This document shows, one piece after another, positions 1 through 7,279 of a stretch of DNA of 35,594 nt (positions within the stretch are counted from its first letter, which is position 1; each line of letters starts with the position of its first letter). Under the pieces are notes generated by a model. It saw only the letters and a list, made by a program, of their open reading frames with translations. It had not been told where the DNA came from and ran no database searches. Made by a program: the position numbers and the translations under genes. The DNA lies in NCBI GenBank assembly GCA_019240755.1, contig JAFAXS010000034.1, positions 1 through 35,594 of the forward strand. Direction: 5' to 3'. This DNA comes from Vulcanimicrobiota bacterium. Its GTDB lineage: Bacteria > Vulcanimicrobiota > Vulcanimicrobiia > Vulcanimicrobiales > Vulcanimicrobiaceae.

Positions 1-818
1 AGTACATCATTTCGGCGCAGGCGGAATCGGCGGTGAACTATCCGTTCAGCGCGTGGGGCTGCCCCGGCGGCTCGGGCGATCAGATCGCGACCGTTGGGCC
101 CCAGCGTCAGATTCCGCAGGGCTACGAAGTCGTCTGCTGGGATCCGACCACGCTGGGAGACGAGTTGGACGGCCGCAGCATCCCCTGGGCGTTCTACGCG
201 ACGTCCTACTCGGGCAGCTCGCCGGGAATTTGGAGCGCCTACCAAGCCATCAAACACATCTACTACGGGGCGGACTGGAAGAACGACGTCATCAGTCAGC
301 CCAGCCAGATACTCACCGACATCTCCAACGGAAAGCTCCGCACCGTCAGCTGGGTCACGCCGACGTGGCCCAACTCCGATCACGCCGGCAGCGGCTACAA
401 CACCGGGCCGTCGTGGGTGTCGTCGGTGGTCAACGCGATCGGCGAGTCACAGTACTGGAACTCATCGGCCATCTTCGCTTTCTGGGACGATTACGGCGGC
501 TGGTACGATTCGCAGCCCCCCGCCTACGCCGACTACGATGGGCTCGGATTCCGCCTTCCACTGCTGATCATGTCGCCCTACGCGAAGAAGAACTACATCT
601 CTCACGTGCACTACGAGCACGGCAGCATCTTGAAGTTCGTCGAAGACATCTTCGACTTGGGGCGCCTCGCCGCCGCCGACGCGCGCGCGAACTCGCCGGC
701 TGCCGACGCCTTCGACTTCAAACAGAATCCACGGAAGTTCGTTCCGATCTCCGCTCCGCATGGTAAAGACTACTTCCTACATCAACCGACCGACTTGCAC
801 GTACCGGATGCAGAGTAG
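1..818 (+). CDS. Phosphoesterase family protein, copy 1 (5' end outside window)
   Basis: This is the C-terminal part of a PF04185 phosphoesterase (acid phosphatase/phospholipase C family), which hydrolyses phosphate esters outside the cytoplasm. The reading frame is open from base 3, so the gene starts upstream of the window and the first in-frame ATG at 33 is not the real start. The fragment begins inside the segment that follows the active-site serine in the intact paralog. It keeps the metal-binding motif WDDYGGWYD and the late YEHGSILKF motif. The signal peptide and the ENRS motif are off the window. The product is very similar to the next gene, which starts 15 bases later, so the two look like a recent tandem duplication read as one unit. 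Substrate unknown. Confidence 0.9.
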   Translation, partial: YIISAQAESAVNYPFSAWGCPGGSGDQIATVGPQRQIPQGYEVVCWDPTTLGDELDGRSIPWAFYATSYSGSSPGIWSAYQAIKHIYYGADWKNDVISQPSQILTDISNGKLRTVSWVTPTWPNSDHAGSGYNTGPSWVSSVVNAIGESQYWNSSAIFAFWDDYGGWYDSQPPAYADYDGLGFRLPLLIMSPYAKKNYISHVHYEHGSILKFVEDIFDLGRLAAADARANSPAADAFDFKQNPRKFVPISAPHGKDYFLHQPTDLHVPDAE

Positions 819-833
819 AAAGGAGCAGAACTG

Positions 834-2234
834 ATGCATCGTCACATCGTACGTCAGATCTCTGTGGCGGCCGTCGCCGCCGTGGCGCTAGCCGGCTGCA
901 GCGCGAACAACGCGCTGACCGCCTCCCCGGGACTGCCCACCGTACAAACCGCGACGCATGCGGCGCCGCCGGTGCAGTCCATGCGCCGGAGGCGGTTCAC
1001 GAGCAAGATCCAGCACGTCGTCATCGTGGTCCAGGAGAACCGGAGCTTCAACAACCTATTTCTAGGCTACAAGGGTGCGACCACGATCGCGTACGGCTAC
1101 GACACCCACGGGAACAAGATCGCGCTGCAGCCGGTCGGCCTTGAGACGAAATGGGACATCGCGCACGACTCTTCGGATTTCTTCACTGCCTGCAACGGAA
1201 CGGGCAGCATTCCCGGCACGAACTGTCAAATGAACGGCTTCGACAACGAGTACTGGCAGTGCGGAAAGAGTAGCTTCCCTCCGTGTCCCAACAACAATCC
1301 GCCCTATAGCTACGTTCCGCACAGCGAGACCAAGCCGTACTTCGCGATGGGACGGCAGTACGTTCTCGCCGACCAGATGTACGCGTCGAACTTCGACGCG
1401 AGCAGCTTCGTCTCGCACCAGTACATCATCTCCGGCCAAGCCGAATCCGCGGTAGACTATCCGTACAACGCTTGGGGCTGTCCGGGAGGCAACAGCGATA
1501 TGATCGGGGAGGTCGGCCCGCAGCGTCAGATCCCCTATAATTACGAGGTCGTCTGCTGGGACCCCACGACGCTCGGCGACGAGCTGGATAACGCGGGCGT
1601 CTCGTGGGCCTTCTACGCCGGTCAGGTAGGCGGGAACGGCGGAATCTGGAGCGCCTATCAGGCGATCAAGCATATTTACACCGGACCCGACTGGACGAAG
1701 GACGTGATCAATCCGCCCGGCCAGTTTCTCACCGATATCGGCAACGGCGAGTTGCGCGGCGTCACCTGGATCACGCCGACGTGGCCCAACTCCGATCACG
1801 CCGGCAGCGGATCCAATACGGGGCCGTCGTGGGTCACGTCGGTCGTGAACGCGATCGGGCAGTCGAAGTTTTGGAGCTCCACGGCGATCTTCATCATGTG
1901 GGACGACTACGGCGGGTGGTACGATAATCAGCCGCCGGCATACGCCGATTACGACGGGTTGGGATTCCGTCTTCCGATGCTCGTCATCTCGCCGTACGCG
2001 AAGAAGAACCACGTGTCGCACGTTCATTACGAGCACGGCAGCATCTTGAGGTTCGTCGAAGACGTCTTTGGGTTGGCACGGTTAGCCGCAAGCGATAATC
2101 GCGCGACGTCGCCCGCGAAGGACTGCTTCAACTTCAAACAGGCGCCTCGCACCTTCACGCCGTTTACGGCGCCGTACGACAGGAACTACTTCCTCCATCA
2201 GCCGCCGGACAATCACATTCCTGACTGGGAATAG
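834..2234 (+). CDS. Phosphoesterase family lipoprotein, copy 2 (complete)
   Basis: The 466-residue product opens with a lipoprotein signal ending in the lipobox LAGC (Cys22), so it is probably membrane-anchored on the periplasmic or outer side. The PF04185 core is intact: QENRSFNNLF with Glu68 and Asn69, SSFVSHQY with a serine near 191, and WDDYGGWYD with Asp357 and Asp358. In the structurally known Francisella AcpA, the equivalent Glu-Asn, Ser and Asp-Asp residues form the metal and nucleophile site, so catalysis is likely retained. The start is well supported: ATG at 834 follows AAAGGAG (819-825) directly after the stop of copy 1. The likely role is releasing phosphate or cleaving phospholipid head groups; the exact substrate cannot be read from sequence. 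Confidence 0.93.
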   Translation: MHRHIVRQISVAAVAAVALAGCSANNALTASPGLPTVQTATHAAPPVQSMRRRRFTSKIQHVVIVVQENRSFNNLFLGYKGATTIAYGYDTHGNKIALQPVGLETKWDIAHDSSDFFTACNGTGSIPGTNCQMNGFDNEYWQCGKSSFPPCPNNNPPYSYVPHSETKPYFAMGRQYVLADQMYASNFDASSFVSHQYIISGQAESAVDYPYNAWGCPGGNSDMIGEVGPQRQIPYNYEVVCWDPTTLGDELDNAGVSWAFYAGQVGGNGGIWSAYQAIKHIYTGPDWTKDVINPPGQFLTDIGNGELRGVTWITPTWPNSDHAGSGSNTGPSWVTSVVNAIGQSKFWSSTAIFIMWDDYGGWYDNQPPAYADYDGLGFRLPMLVISPYAKKNHVSHVHYEHGSILRFVEDVFGLARLAASDNRATSPAKDCFNFKQAPRTFTPFTAPYDRNYFLHQPPDNHIPDWE

Positions 2235-2259
2235 CCGCGCTCCATTCGTTCTCGCCGCG

Positions 2260-3585
2260 TTGGCGCTCGCCGCCGGGTGCAGCGCCAGCGCCGGCGCCGG
2301 CGTGGGCGCGCCGCCCCGCGTGCCCGATGCTGCGTCCACCGCGGCGCACCGCAAGATACAGCACGTCGTGATCATCGTTCAGGAGAACCGCAGCTTCAAC
2401 AACCTGTTCTACGGATTCCGCGGCGCCAAGACGGCGAAGTTCGGCTATGACAGCCGTAATCGCAAGATCGCCTTGCAGCCGGTCGGCCTCGAGACGTTCT
2501 GGGACATCGATCACAATTCGGCGTCGTTCTTTGTCGCTTGCAACGGCACGGGCAGCATTCCCGGCACGAACTGCCGGATGAACGGCTTCGACAAGGAGTT
2601 CGCAGGGTGCGGCCATCCGGGGCAGCCGAAGTGTCCCATCGCGCATCCGCAATACGGTTACGTCCCTCACTCGGAGACGAAGCCATACTTCGATATGGGC
2701 AAGCAGTATGTCGTCGCCGATCAGATGTATGCCTCGAATTTCGACGGCAGCAGCTTCGTCTCACACCAATACCTGATCGCCGGACAGGCGGAATCGTCGG
2801 TGAACTATCCGCTCTCCGGACTGTGGGGATGTCCCGGAGGCCCCAGCGACACGATCTCGACCGTCGGACCGCAGCGGCAGATTCCGTACGGTTCCGAGGT
2901 CGTCTGCTGGAATCCGAGCACGCTGGGCGACGAGCTCGACGGGGCGCACCTGCCCTGGGCCTATTACACGTCGTCAATCTACGCCGACGGTAACCTCTGG
3001 GATGCCTATCAGGCGATCGAGCACATCTACAACGGCCCCGATTGGAAGAGCGACGTCATCACCCCGCAGACGAAGTTCTTCGATGACGTCGCGGACGGCA
3101 AGCTACGCGCCGTCTCGTGGATCACGCCGACGTGGAAAAACTCCGATCACGCCGGCAGCGGTTCCAACGCCGGACCGTCGTGGGTCGCGTCGCTCGTCAA
3201 TGCCGTGGGAGAATCGAAATTTTGGGATACGACGGCCATCTTCATTTTATGGGACGACTACGGCGGCTGGTACGACCCGCAGCCGCCGGCGTACGCCGAC
3301 TACGATGGCCTCGGGTTTCGCCTCCCGTTGCTGGTCGTCTCTCCGTATGCGAAACAATACTACGTGTCGCACGTTCCGTACGAGCACGGCAGCATTTTAC
3401 GGTTTATCGAGGATGCGTTCGGGCTGCCGCGCCTCGCCGCCAGCGACAGTCGAGCGAACTCACCCGCGCAAGACTGTTTCGACTTCGGCCAGCCGCCGCG
3501 CGCGTTCGTGCCGATCCAGAGTCTCTACCCCGCCGGCTACTTCAAGCGCCAACCGTTCGATGCGCATCCTCCGGACTCGGAGTAG
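2260..3585 (+). CDS. Phosphoesterase family lipoprotein, copy 3 (uncertain start)
   Basis: Third tandem PF04185 paralog, with QENRSFNNLF, SSFVSHQY and WDDYGGWYD all present, so the catalytic core looks intact. The only standard start codon near the N-terminus is TTG at 2260. It would give MALAAGC, far too short for a lipoprotein signal. Reading further upstream in frame gives a proper hydrophobic stretch (APFVLAALALAAGC) that reaches back across the stop of copy 2 at 2234. No ATG, GTG or TTG was found in that extension as far as base 2161; a CTG at 2221 is the most plausible non-standard start. No Shine-Dalgarno is evident. Either translation reinitiates after copy 2 at an unusual codon, or a deletion removed the original start. 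Function as for copy 2 if expressed. Confidence 0.85.
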   Translation: MALAAGCSASAGAGVGAPPRVPDAASTAAHRKIQHVVIIVQENRSFNNLFYGFRGAKTAKFGYDSRNRKIALQPVGLETFWDIDHNSASFFVACNGTGSIPGTNCRMNGFDKEFAGCGHPGQPKCPIAHPQYGYVPHSETKPYFDMGKQYVVADQMYASNFDGSSFVSHQYLIAGQAESSVNYPLSGLWGCPGGPSDTISTVGPQRQIPYGSEVVCWNPSTLGDELDGAHLPWAYYTSSIYADGNLWDAYQAIEHIYNGPDWKSDVITPQTKFFDDVADGKLRAVSWITPTWKNSDHAGSGSNAGPSWVASLVNAVGESKFWDTTAIFILWDDYGGWYDPQPPAYADYDGLGFRLPLLVVSPYAKQYYVSHVPYEHGSILRFIEDAFGLPRLAASDSRANSPAQDCFDFGQPPRAFVPIQSLYPAGYFKRQPFDAHPPDSE

Positions 3586-3593
3586 CGCGAGGC

Positions 3594-4613
3594 TTACTTC
3601 TTTCCGGGCGTCCCCATGAAGCCGTGCGTGATGCCCTCGGCGTCCACGTAGTACCCAACGACGCGATGGTGGTTCTCAATGCCGGCGATGAACGTCGTTC
3701 CGGCGGCGAGCGGATTGTCGACGCTCAGCCACTGCTGCGAGCTGAGCGGATTGGTTAAGACGAAGCCGTGCGTCACGCCGGCGTGGTCCACGTACGATCC
3801 TGAAATCTGATCCTGCCAGTTCACCGCAGTTAGCTTCGTTTCTACGGCTCCCGGATAGCTCAGAAACGTGTAGAGGCCGCCCTTGAGCAGATATCCAATC
3901 GTGGCGCCCCCGACGCTCGCCCATCCGACGATGTCGCCTTTCCCGTTGATTCCGCTCGCCACGGCGCTCGTGGCGCCGGGCGGGAAGATTCCATGAAACT
4001 CACCGCTCGCCGGATTTAGCTCGAACGGGTAATCGTTCTTCGAGTCGTTCTCGTAAAATCCGACGGCGAGGTCGGCGTCGCTGATGCCGAGCAGCTCGGT
4101 GATGTTGATCTTCGATCGTAGCAGCTTCGGATCTTGATAGCTGCTCCAGATGCCGTTCTGATAGATGCATCCGAAGATCCGCCCTCGCTGCACCGAGTAG
4201 TATCCCGCGATAACCTTCATGTTGTTGAGCGACGTTATCACGGTGTTGACTGCTGTCGGATAGGGCTCTTCGGAGAAGTTCTGCGGGCCATACGGCGGAC
4301 GAACGACGTAGCCGATGCTAGGATCGGCCTTTGAGCCGCTGCCTTCAAAGCCGGTGAGTTTTGCGAGGTTGTTGATACCGGTCAGCTGATTGTATTTGAG
4401 GTCGTCCGGGTTATCCACGGTGACGAACTTGTATCCGCCGCTGTGATGGCGATACGCGGCGACCGCGTGCGAACCGGAGCTGCCCACCCCGGCCTGGGGG
4501 CTCAGGGGTGCAGCAGTGCTGCAGGCGGCGACGAATAGAGTGCTAAGAAGAATGGCCGTTCGAGGGGGAACGAACGATTGGCGACCGATGGAGTAAAAAC
4601 TTAATAACTGCAT
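3594..4613 (-). CDS. HAF-repeat lipoprotein, function unknown
   Basis: The 339-residue product has an N-terminal hydrophobic segment ending in FVAAC (Cys31), a lipobox, so it is predicted to be exported and lipidated. The rest carries about five degenerate repeats of the form G-Y/W-x-x-x-G-x-x-x-G-F/Y, seen for example as IAGYY, IVGWAS, THGFVLTN and VVGYYVDAEGITHGF. These match the HAF extracellular repeat (named for its conserved His-Ala-Phe), which is usually found in surface or secreted proteins of unknown function. ATG at 4613 gives the signal peptide; the ribosome-binding site is weak. It is convergent with phosphoesterase copy 3 (8 bases between ends) and divergent from the small lipoprotein at 4718. 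Confidence 0.8.
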   Translation of the reverse strand: MQLLSFYSIGRQSFVPPRTAILLSTLFVAACSTAAPLSPQAGVGSSGSHAVAAYRHHSGGYKFVTVDNPDDLKYNQLTGINNLAKLTGFEGSGSKADPSIGYVVRPPYGPQNFSEEPYPTAVNTVITSLNNMKVIAGYYSVQRGRIFGCIYQNGIWSSYQDPKLLRSKINITELLGISDADLAVGFYENDSKNDYPFELNPASGEFHGIFPPGATSAVASGINGKGDIVGWASVGGATIGYLLKGGLYTFLSYPGAVETKLTAVNWQDQISGSYVDHAGVTHGFVLTNPLSSQQWLSVDNPLAAGTTFIAGIENHHRVVGYYVDAEGITHGFMGTPGKK

Positions 4614-4717
4614 GGTTTACCAAATATCCCTACCCTAAAAACTGGGTTAGTAATAGTATCTTGGTACCACTTTCGCGATCCGCCCTGGCGCTTCATGCGC
4701 TGAAAGGCAGAACAAAG
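4614..4717. promoter_or_regulatory. Divergent intergenic region, probable back-to-back promoters
   Basis: This 104-base gap lies between two divergently transcribed lipoprotein genes. Bases 4615-4665 are clearly AT-richer than the surroundings, with TAGTAT-like hexamers that could act as -10 elements. For the rightward gene a Shine-Dalgarno GAAAGG lies shortly before ATG 4718. No operator palindrome is evident. Promoter assignment is inference from position and composition only. Confidence 0.4.
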
Positions 4718-4984
4718 ATGCGTCTGACGTTATTGCTAACGTGCGTGGCGGGAAGCTTCGCGCTTTCCGCCTGTAGCGCGGCGGCCCCCGGCGGAAGCTC
4801 TCTGCTCCCGCCCGCTTCTCGGGTTCATCTCATGTCGGCGGGAGGAGACGCCGATTCGGTGGGCGGCGGCCTGCCCGGGCCAGACCCCGGACCAAACGCA
4901 CGTGCCCATCGCCACCGTACGATTGTCCGCGCTACGGGCGATCCCGTAGACTCCGTAGGCGGCGGGCTCCCTCACAAAAAGTAA
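4718..4984 (+). CDS. Small repeat lipoprotein (two DSVGGGLP motifs)
   Basis: An 88-residue product. ATG 4718 is preferred over an upstream GTG at 4661 because GAAAGG precedes it at good spacing and it begins a clean lipoprotein signal (MRLTLLLTCVAG, lipobox LSAC, Cys19). The mature part is only about 70 residues, rich in Gly and Pro. It contains the octapeptide DSVGGGLP twice, once mid-protein and once six residues (HKK plus flanks) from the C-terminus. The octapeptide is identical in both places although six of eight codons differ, which suggests selection on the peptide. No catalytic domain is visible and I do not recognise the family. It lies 53 bases upstream of a LuxR-type regulator in the same direction. 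It could be a structural lipoprotein, a binding decoy or a peptide precursor; none is proven. Confidence 0.75.
   Translation: MRLTLLLTCVAGSFALSACSAAAPGGSSLLPPASRVHLMSAGGDADSVGGGLPGPDPGPNARAHRHRTIVRATGDPVDSVGGGLPHKK
4853..4876 (+). repeat. DSVGGGLP-coding repeat, copy 1
   Basis: In-frame codons read D-S-V-G-G-G-L-P within the small lipoprotein. They are followed by Gly-Pro. The peptide is identical to the second copy but codons for D, S, V, the third G, L and P differ synonymously. Confidence 0.85.
4949..4972 (+). repeat. DSVGGGLP-coding repeat, copy 2
   Basis: Second in-frame copy of the octapeptide, followed only by His-Lys-Lys and the stop codon. Six of eight codons differ from copy 1 with no amino-acid change. 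Confidence 0.85.
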
Positions 4985-5023
4985 CAACCGCGGACAGAGG
5001 CTAGTATCTCCGTACTATAGAAA

Positions 5024-5036
5024 GGCGGCCTCCGCC
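5024..5036 (+). promoter_or_regulatory. Hairpin covering the ribosome-binding site of the LuxR-type gene
   Basis: GGCGG (5024-5028), loop CCT, CCGCC (5032-5036) form a perfect 5-bp GC stem. It includes part of the Shine-Dalgarno sequence AAAGG (5021-5025) and ends two bases before ATG 5038. It could limit translation initiation; this is structural inference. Confidence 0.4.
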
Positions 5037-5037
5037 C

Positions 5038-6561
5038 ATGCTGACGACCACGAGCGGCCACGACCGCGACAATTCGGATTGGAATGACTTCGATCGGGCG
5101 CTCAAGTCCGCCGACTTCCAATTCTGTCATCAGGTCGTTGATGGTGACGAGACGCCAGAGGGAAGGGTTCGAGCGGCGCGCCTGGCCTTGCGAGAGCGGC
5201 GATTCCTCGACGCGATCGGTCTGCTCTCCGACTTTCCAAACGAACCACGCTGGGCGCGCTTCGCTCGAGACATCATCCTCGGCGCGGCGCTCGGCTCGAC
5301 GCGCGATTACACGGCGGGCCGCCGGCTGATCGATCGCGGCCTCGCCGATCTCGCGCCGGGCGACGAGCTCTACGAAGAAGCCTACTACTATAAGAGCGCC
5401 ATCGCCTGGATGCAACACGAGCATCGCGAGGCGCAAGAATCCGCGAGCGTGCTGCTCGCCTCGGCCGACCCCAACAATCGCGCCCGAGCGCGGATCGTGC
5501 TCTCCTGGATCGCGCTGCGACGCGGCGACGTTCTGCATCAGGTTGACGAGTTGCAGCGAGCGATGAACGAGCTCGACGCAGCGCCCACGCCCGACCAATA
5601 TATTCGCGCGAACGCGCTCTTTACGCTGGCGCTCCTTTGCCGAGAGCTGCCGATGCCTGAGATGTCGAAACGAGTGCGGGAAAGCTTTGAGAGCTTGCCG
5701 TGGACTCCCGGGCTGCAGCTCGAGCGTTTTCAGGTAACGCGCTTCCTCGCGACGATCAACGAGCTGGAAGGAAACGAGCTCGCGGCCTTTGCCGGATTCA
5801 AAGCCGCAACGCGGCTCGCGCCGTCGGAATACTGGAACGTCCTCTGTCTGCTCGACCGCGCCGCGCTCGCGAAGAATACGGGCGAGACCGCGTTTTCGGC
5901 CGAGCAGCTCAACGACGCGCACGAGATCGCCCGCGTGCTCTCGTGGAACGACGTGGCCGGAGAGGAACGCTCTGCACTGCTCGTCCTCGCGGAGCTCTTT
6001 GCCGATGAGAACGTCGCCGTCGCCGAGCAATACTTGGCCCTCTTCCGTTCGTTGGGCGAATCGGTGATTCCGCAACTGTCGTACGGCAGCGACCCGCGCG
6101 TCCGAGGCTTCGCCGCGTACTCGCAAGGCCTCACGTGGCTGCGCCTCGGCGACGTCGAGCAAGGGAAGATCACTCTTGCCCAGGCATGGGAGATCTTCGA
6201 CGACTTTAACTACGCGTGGCGGGCGGCGCTCTGCGCGCTGCGGCTGTACGAAGCCACGCAGGATCGCCGCTGGATCGTGCGCGCGACGCACAAGATCGAG
6301 CCGTGGCCGCGCAGTTGGATCGCGCGGCAGATTCGAGACGCGACGACCATGCCGAGCGTGCCCCTGCAGCAAATTCCGCCGGCCAAGCGCAAGGTGCTCG
6401 AGCTGGTTCGCGCAGGGCGACGGAACTCGGAGATCGCGCACATCCTGGGCCGTAGCCCGAACACGATTCGAAATCAAGTCGCCGAGTTGTTCGCCACCTT
6501 CAACGTTCGCAGCCGAGCCGAGCTCGTCGCGGTCCTCTCGAAGCAGCGCACTGCACAGTAG
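5038..6561 (+). CDS. LuxR-family transcriptional regulator with helical-repeat N-terminus
   Basis: A 507-residue cytoplasmic protein. Residues about 1-430 are alpha-helical and leucine/alanine-rich with a TPR-like character, suited to protein or ligand binding. The last 60 residues or so form a LuxR/GerE-type helix-turn-helix: PPAKRKVLELVRAG, then NSEIAHILGRSPNTIRNQV, then FATFNVRSRAELVAVL, matching the usual four-helix order. There is no receiver domain, no autoinducer-binding domain and no visible Walker A ATPase motif, so it is not a classical response regulator, LuxR quorum sensor or MalT/LAL protein. ATG 5038 is supported by AAAGGCGG just upstream. A possible promoter is CGGACA (4991-4996) with TACTAT (5013-5018). 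The neighbouring repeat lipoprotein may be its partner or target; this is speculation. Confidence 0.85.
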   Translation: MLTTTSGHDRDNSDWNDFDRALKSADFQFCHQVVDGDETPEGRVRAARLALRERRFLDAIGLLSDFPNEPRWARFARDIILGAALGSTRDYTAGRRLIDRGLADLAPGDELYEEAYYYKSAIAWMQHEHREAQESASVLLASADPNNRARARIVLSWIALRRGDVLHQVDELQRAMNELDAAPTPDQYIRANALFTLALLCRELPMPEMSKRVRESFESLPWTPGLQLERFQVTRFLATINELEGNELAAFAGFKAATRLAPSEYWNVLCLLDRAALAKNTGETAFSAEQLNDAHEIARVLSWNDVAGEERSALLVLAELFADENVAVAEQYLALFRSLGESVIPQLSYGSDPRVRGFAAYSQGLTWLRLGDVEQGKITLAQAWEIFDDFNYAWRAALCALRLYEATQDRRWIVRATHKIEPWPRSWIARQIRDATTMPSVPLQQIPPAKRKVLELVRAGRRNSEIAHILGRSPNTIRNQVAELFATFNVRSRAELVAVLSKQRTAQ

Positions 6562-6609
6562 TCTCGCTCGCCGGCGTTTGAGCGGCGGCGGCGTGGGAAT
6601 CAGCGTACC

Positions 6610-7179
6610 ATGCCACATCCGCATCCGCTCCACGGCGTCCGCGTCGCGATCTTGGTCACCGACGGCTTCGAGCAGGTCGAATTAACGGGACCGCGCGACG
6701 CGTTGCGCGACGCCGGCGCGACCACGGCGATCGTCTCGCCGCAAGGCCCGACCGTGCAGGGCTGGAACCACGACGAGAAGGCCGACGCGTTCAAAGTCGA
6801 CTTCTCCGTTGCCGATGCGACGCCGTCGAACTTCGATGCGCTGCTCCTTCCGGGAGGCGCCAAGAACGCCGACCGTCTGCGAATCGACAACAAGTCCGTG
6901 CTTTTCGTCCATGCGGTCCAAATCGCCAAGAAACCGATCGCCGCGATCTGCCACGCGCCCTGGATCCTGATCGAAACGGACTACGTGCGCGGACGCAAGC
7001 TCACGTCATGGCCGTCATTGCGGACCGATATCGTCAACGCCGGAGGAGAGTGGCTCGATCAGGCTGTTGTCGCCGACGACCTCCTCGTGACGAGCCGCAA
7101 GCCGGACGACATTCCACAGTTCAACGATGCGGTGATCGAGCTCTTCGCACGGGAGGCGACGGCGGCGAATACGCGCTAA
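6610..7179 (+). CDS. DJ-1/PfpI family protein
   Basis: A 189-residue cytoplasmic protein of the DJ-1/PfpI superfamily (class I glutamine-amidotransferase-like fold). The nucleophile elbow is visible as AAICHAPW with Cys114 followed by His115, and the conserved early acidic residue occurs in DGFEQVEL (Glu21). The order and length match the YhbO/PfpI subgroup. Members have been reported as stress-protective glyoxalases, deglycases or peptidases, and the sequence does not decide between these. The start ATG 6610 gives the expected N-terminal strand VRVAILVTDGF; the ribosome-binding site is weak. It is 48 bases after the LuxR-type regulator, so it may be cotranscribed with it. Confidence 0.88.
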   Translation: MPHPHPLHGVRVAILVTDGFEQVELTGPRDALRDAGATTAIVSPQGPTVQGWNHDEKADAFKVDFSVADATPSNFDALLLPGGAKNADRLRIDNKSVLFVHAVQIAKKPIAAICHAPWILIETDYVRGRKLTSWPSLRTDIVNAGGEWLDQAVVADDLLVTSRKPDDIPQFNDAVIELFAREATAANTR

Positions 7180-7279
7180 TCGGGAGCGCTTGCCTTACCG
7201 ATAACCTGAAGGACCGCGGCGAGGAGGTCCGCAAGAAGCCGTCATTGCGCCGCTTTTCAGCTCCGTAAGGAAGAACCCG

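Noticed and set aside
1-3585. Tandem phosphoesterases as an insertion sequence or mobile cassette
   Set aside because: No transposase, terminal inverted repeats or target duplications were seen. Tandem duplication explains the arrangement.
5038-6561. Acyl-homoserine-lactone quorum sensing
   Set aside because: The regulator lacks an autoinducer-binding domain and there is no LuxI-type synthase in the window.
4972-6633. A 553-codon open frame on the minus strand opposite the LuxR-type gene
   Set aside because: It is a mirror of a high-GC gene whose own frame shows a clear regulator domain. The antisense product is Arg/Val/Glu-rich with no recognisable domain.
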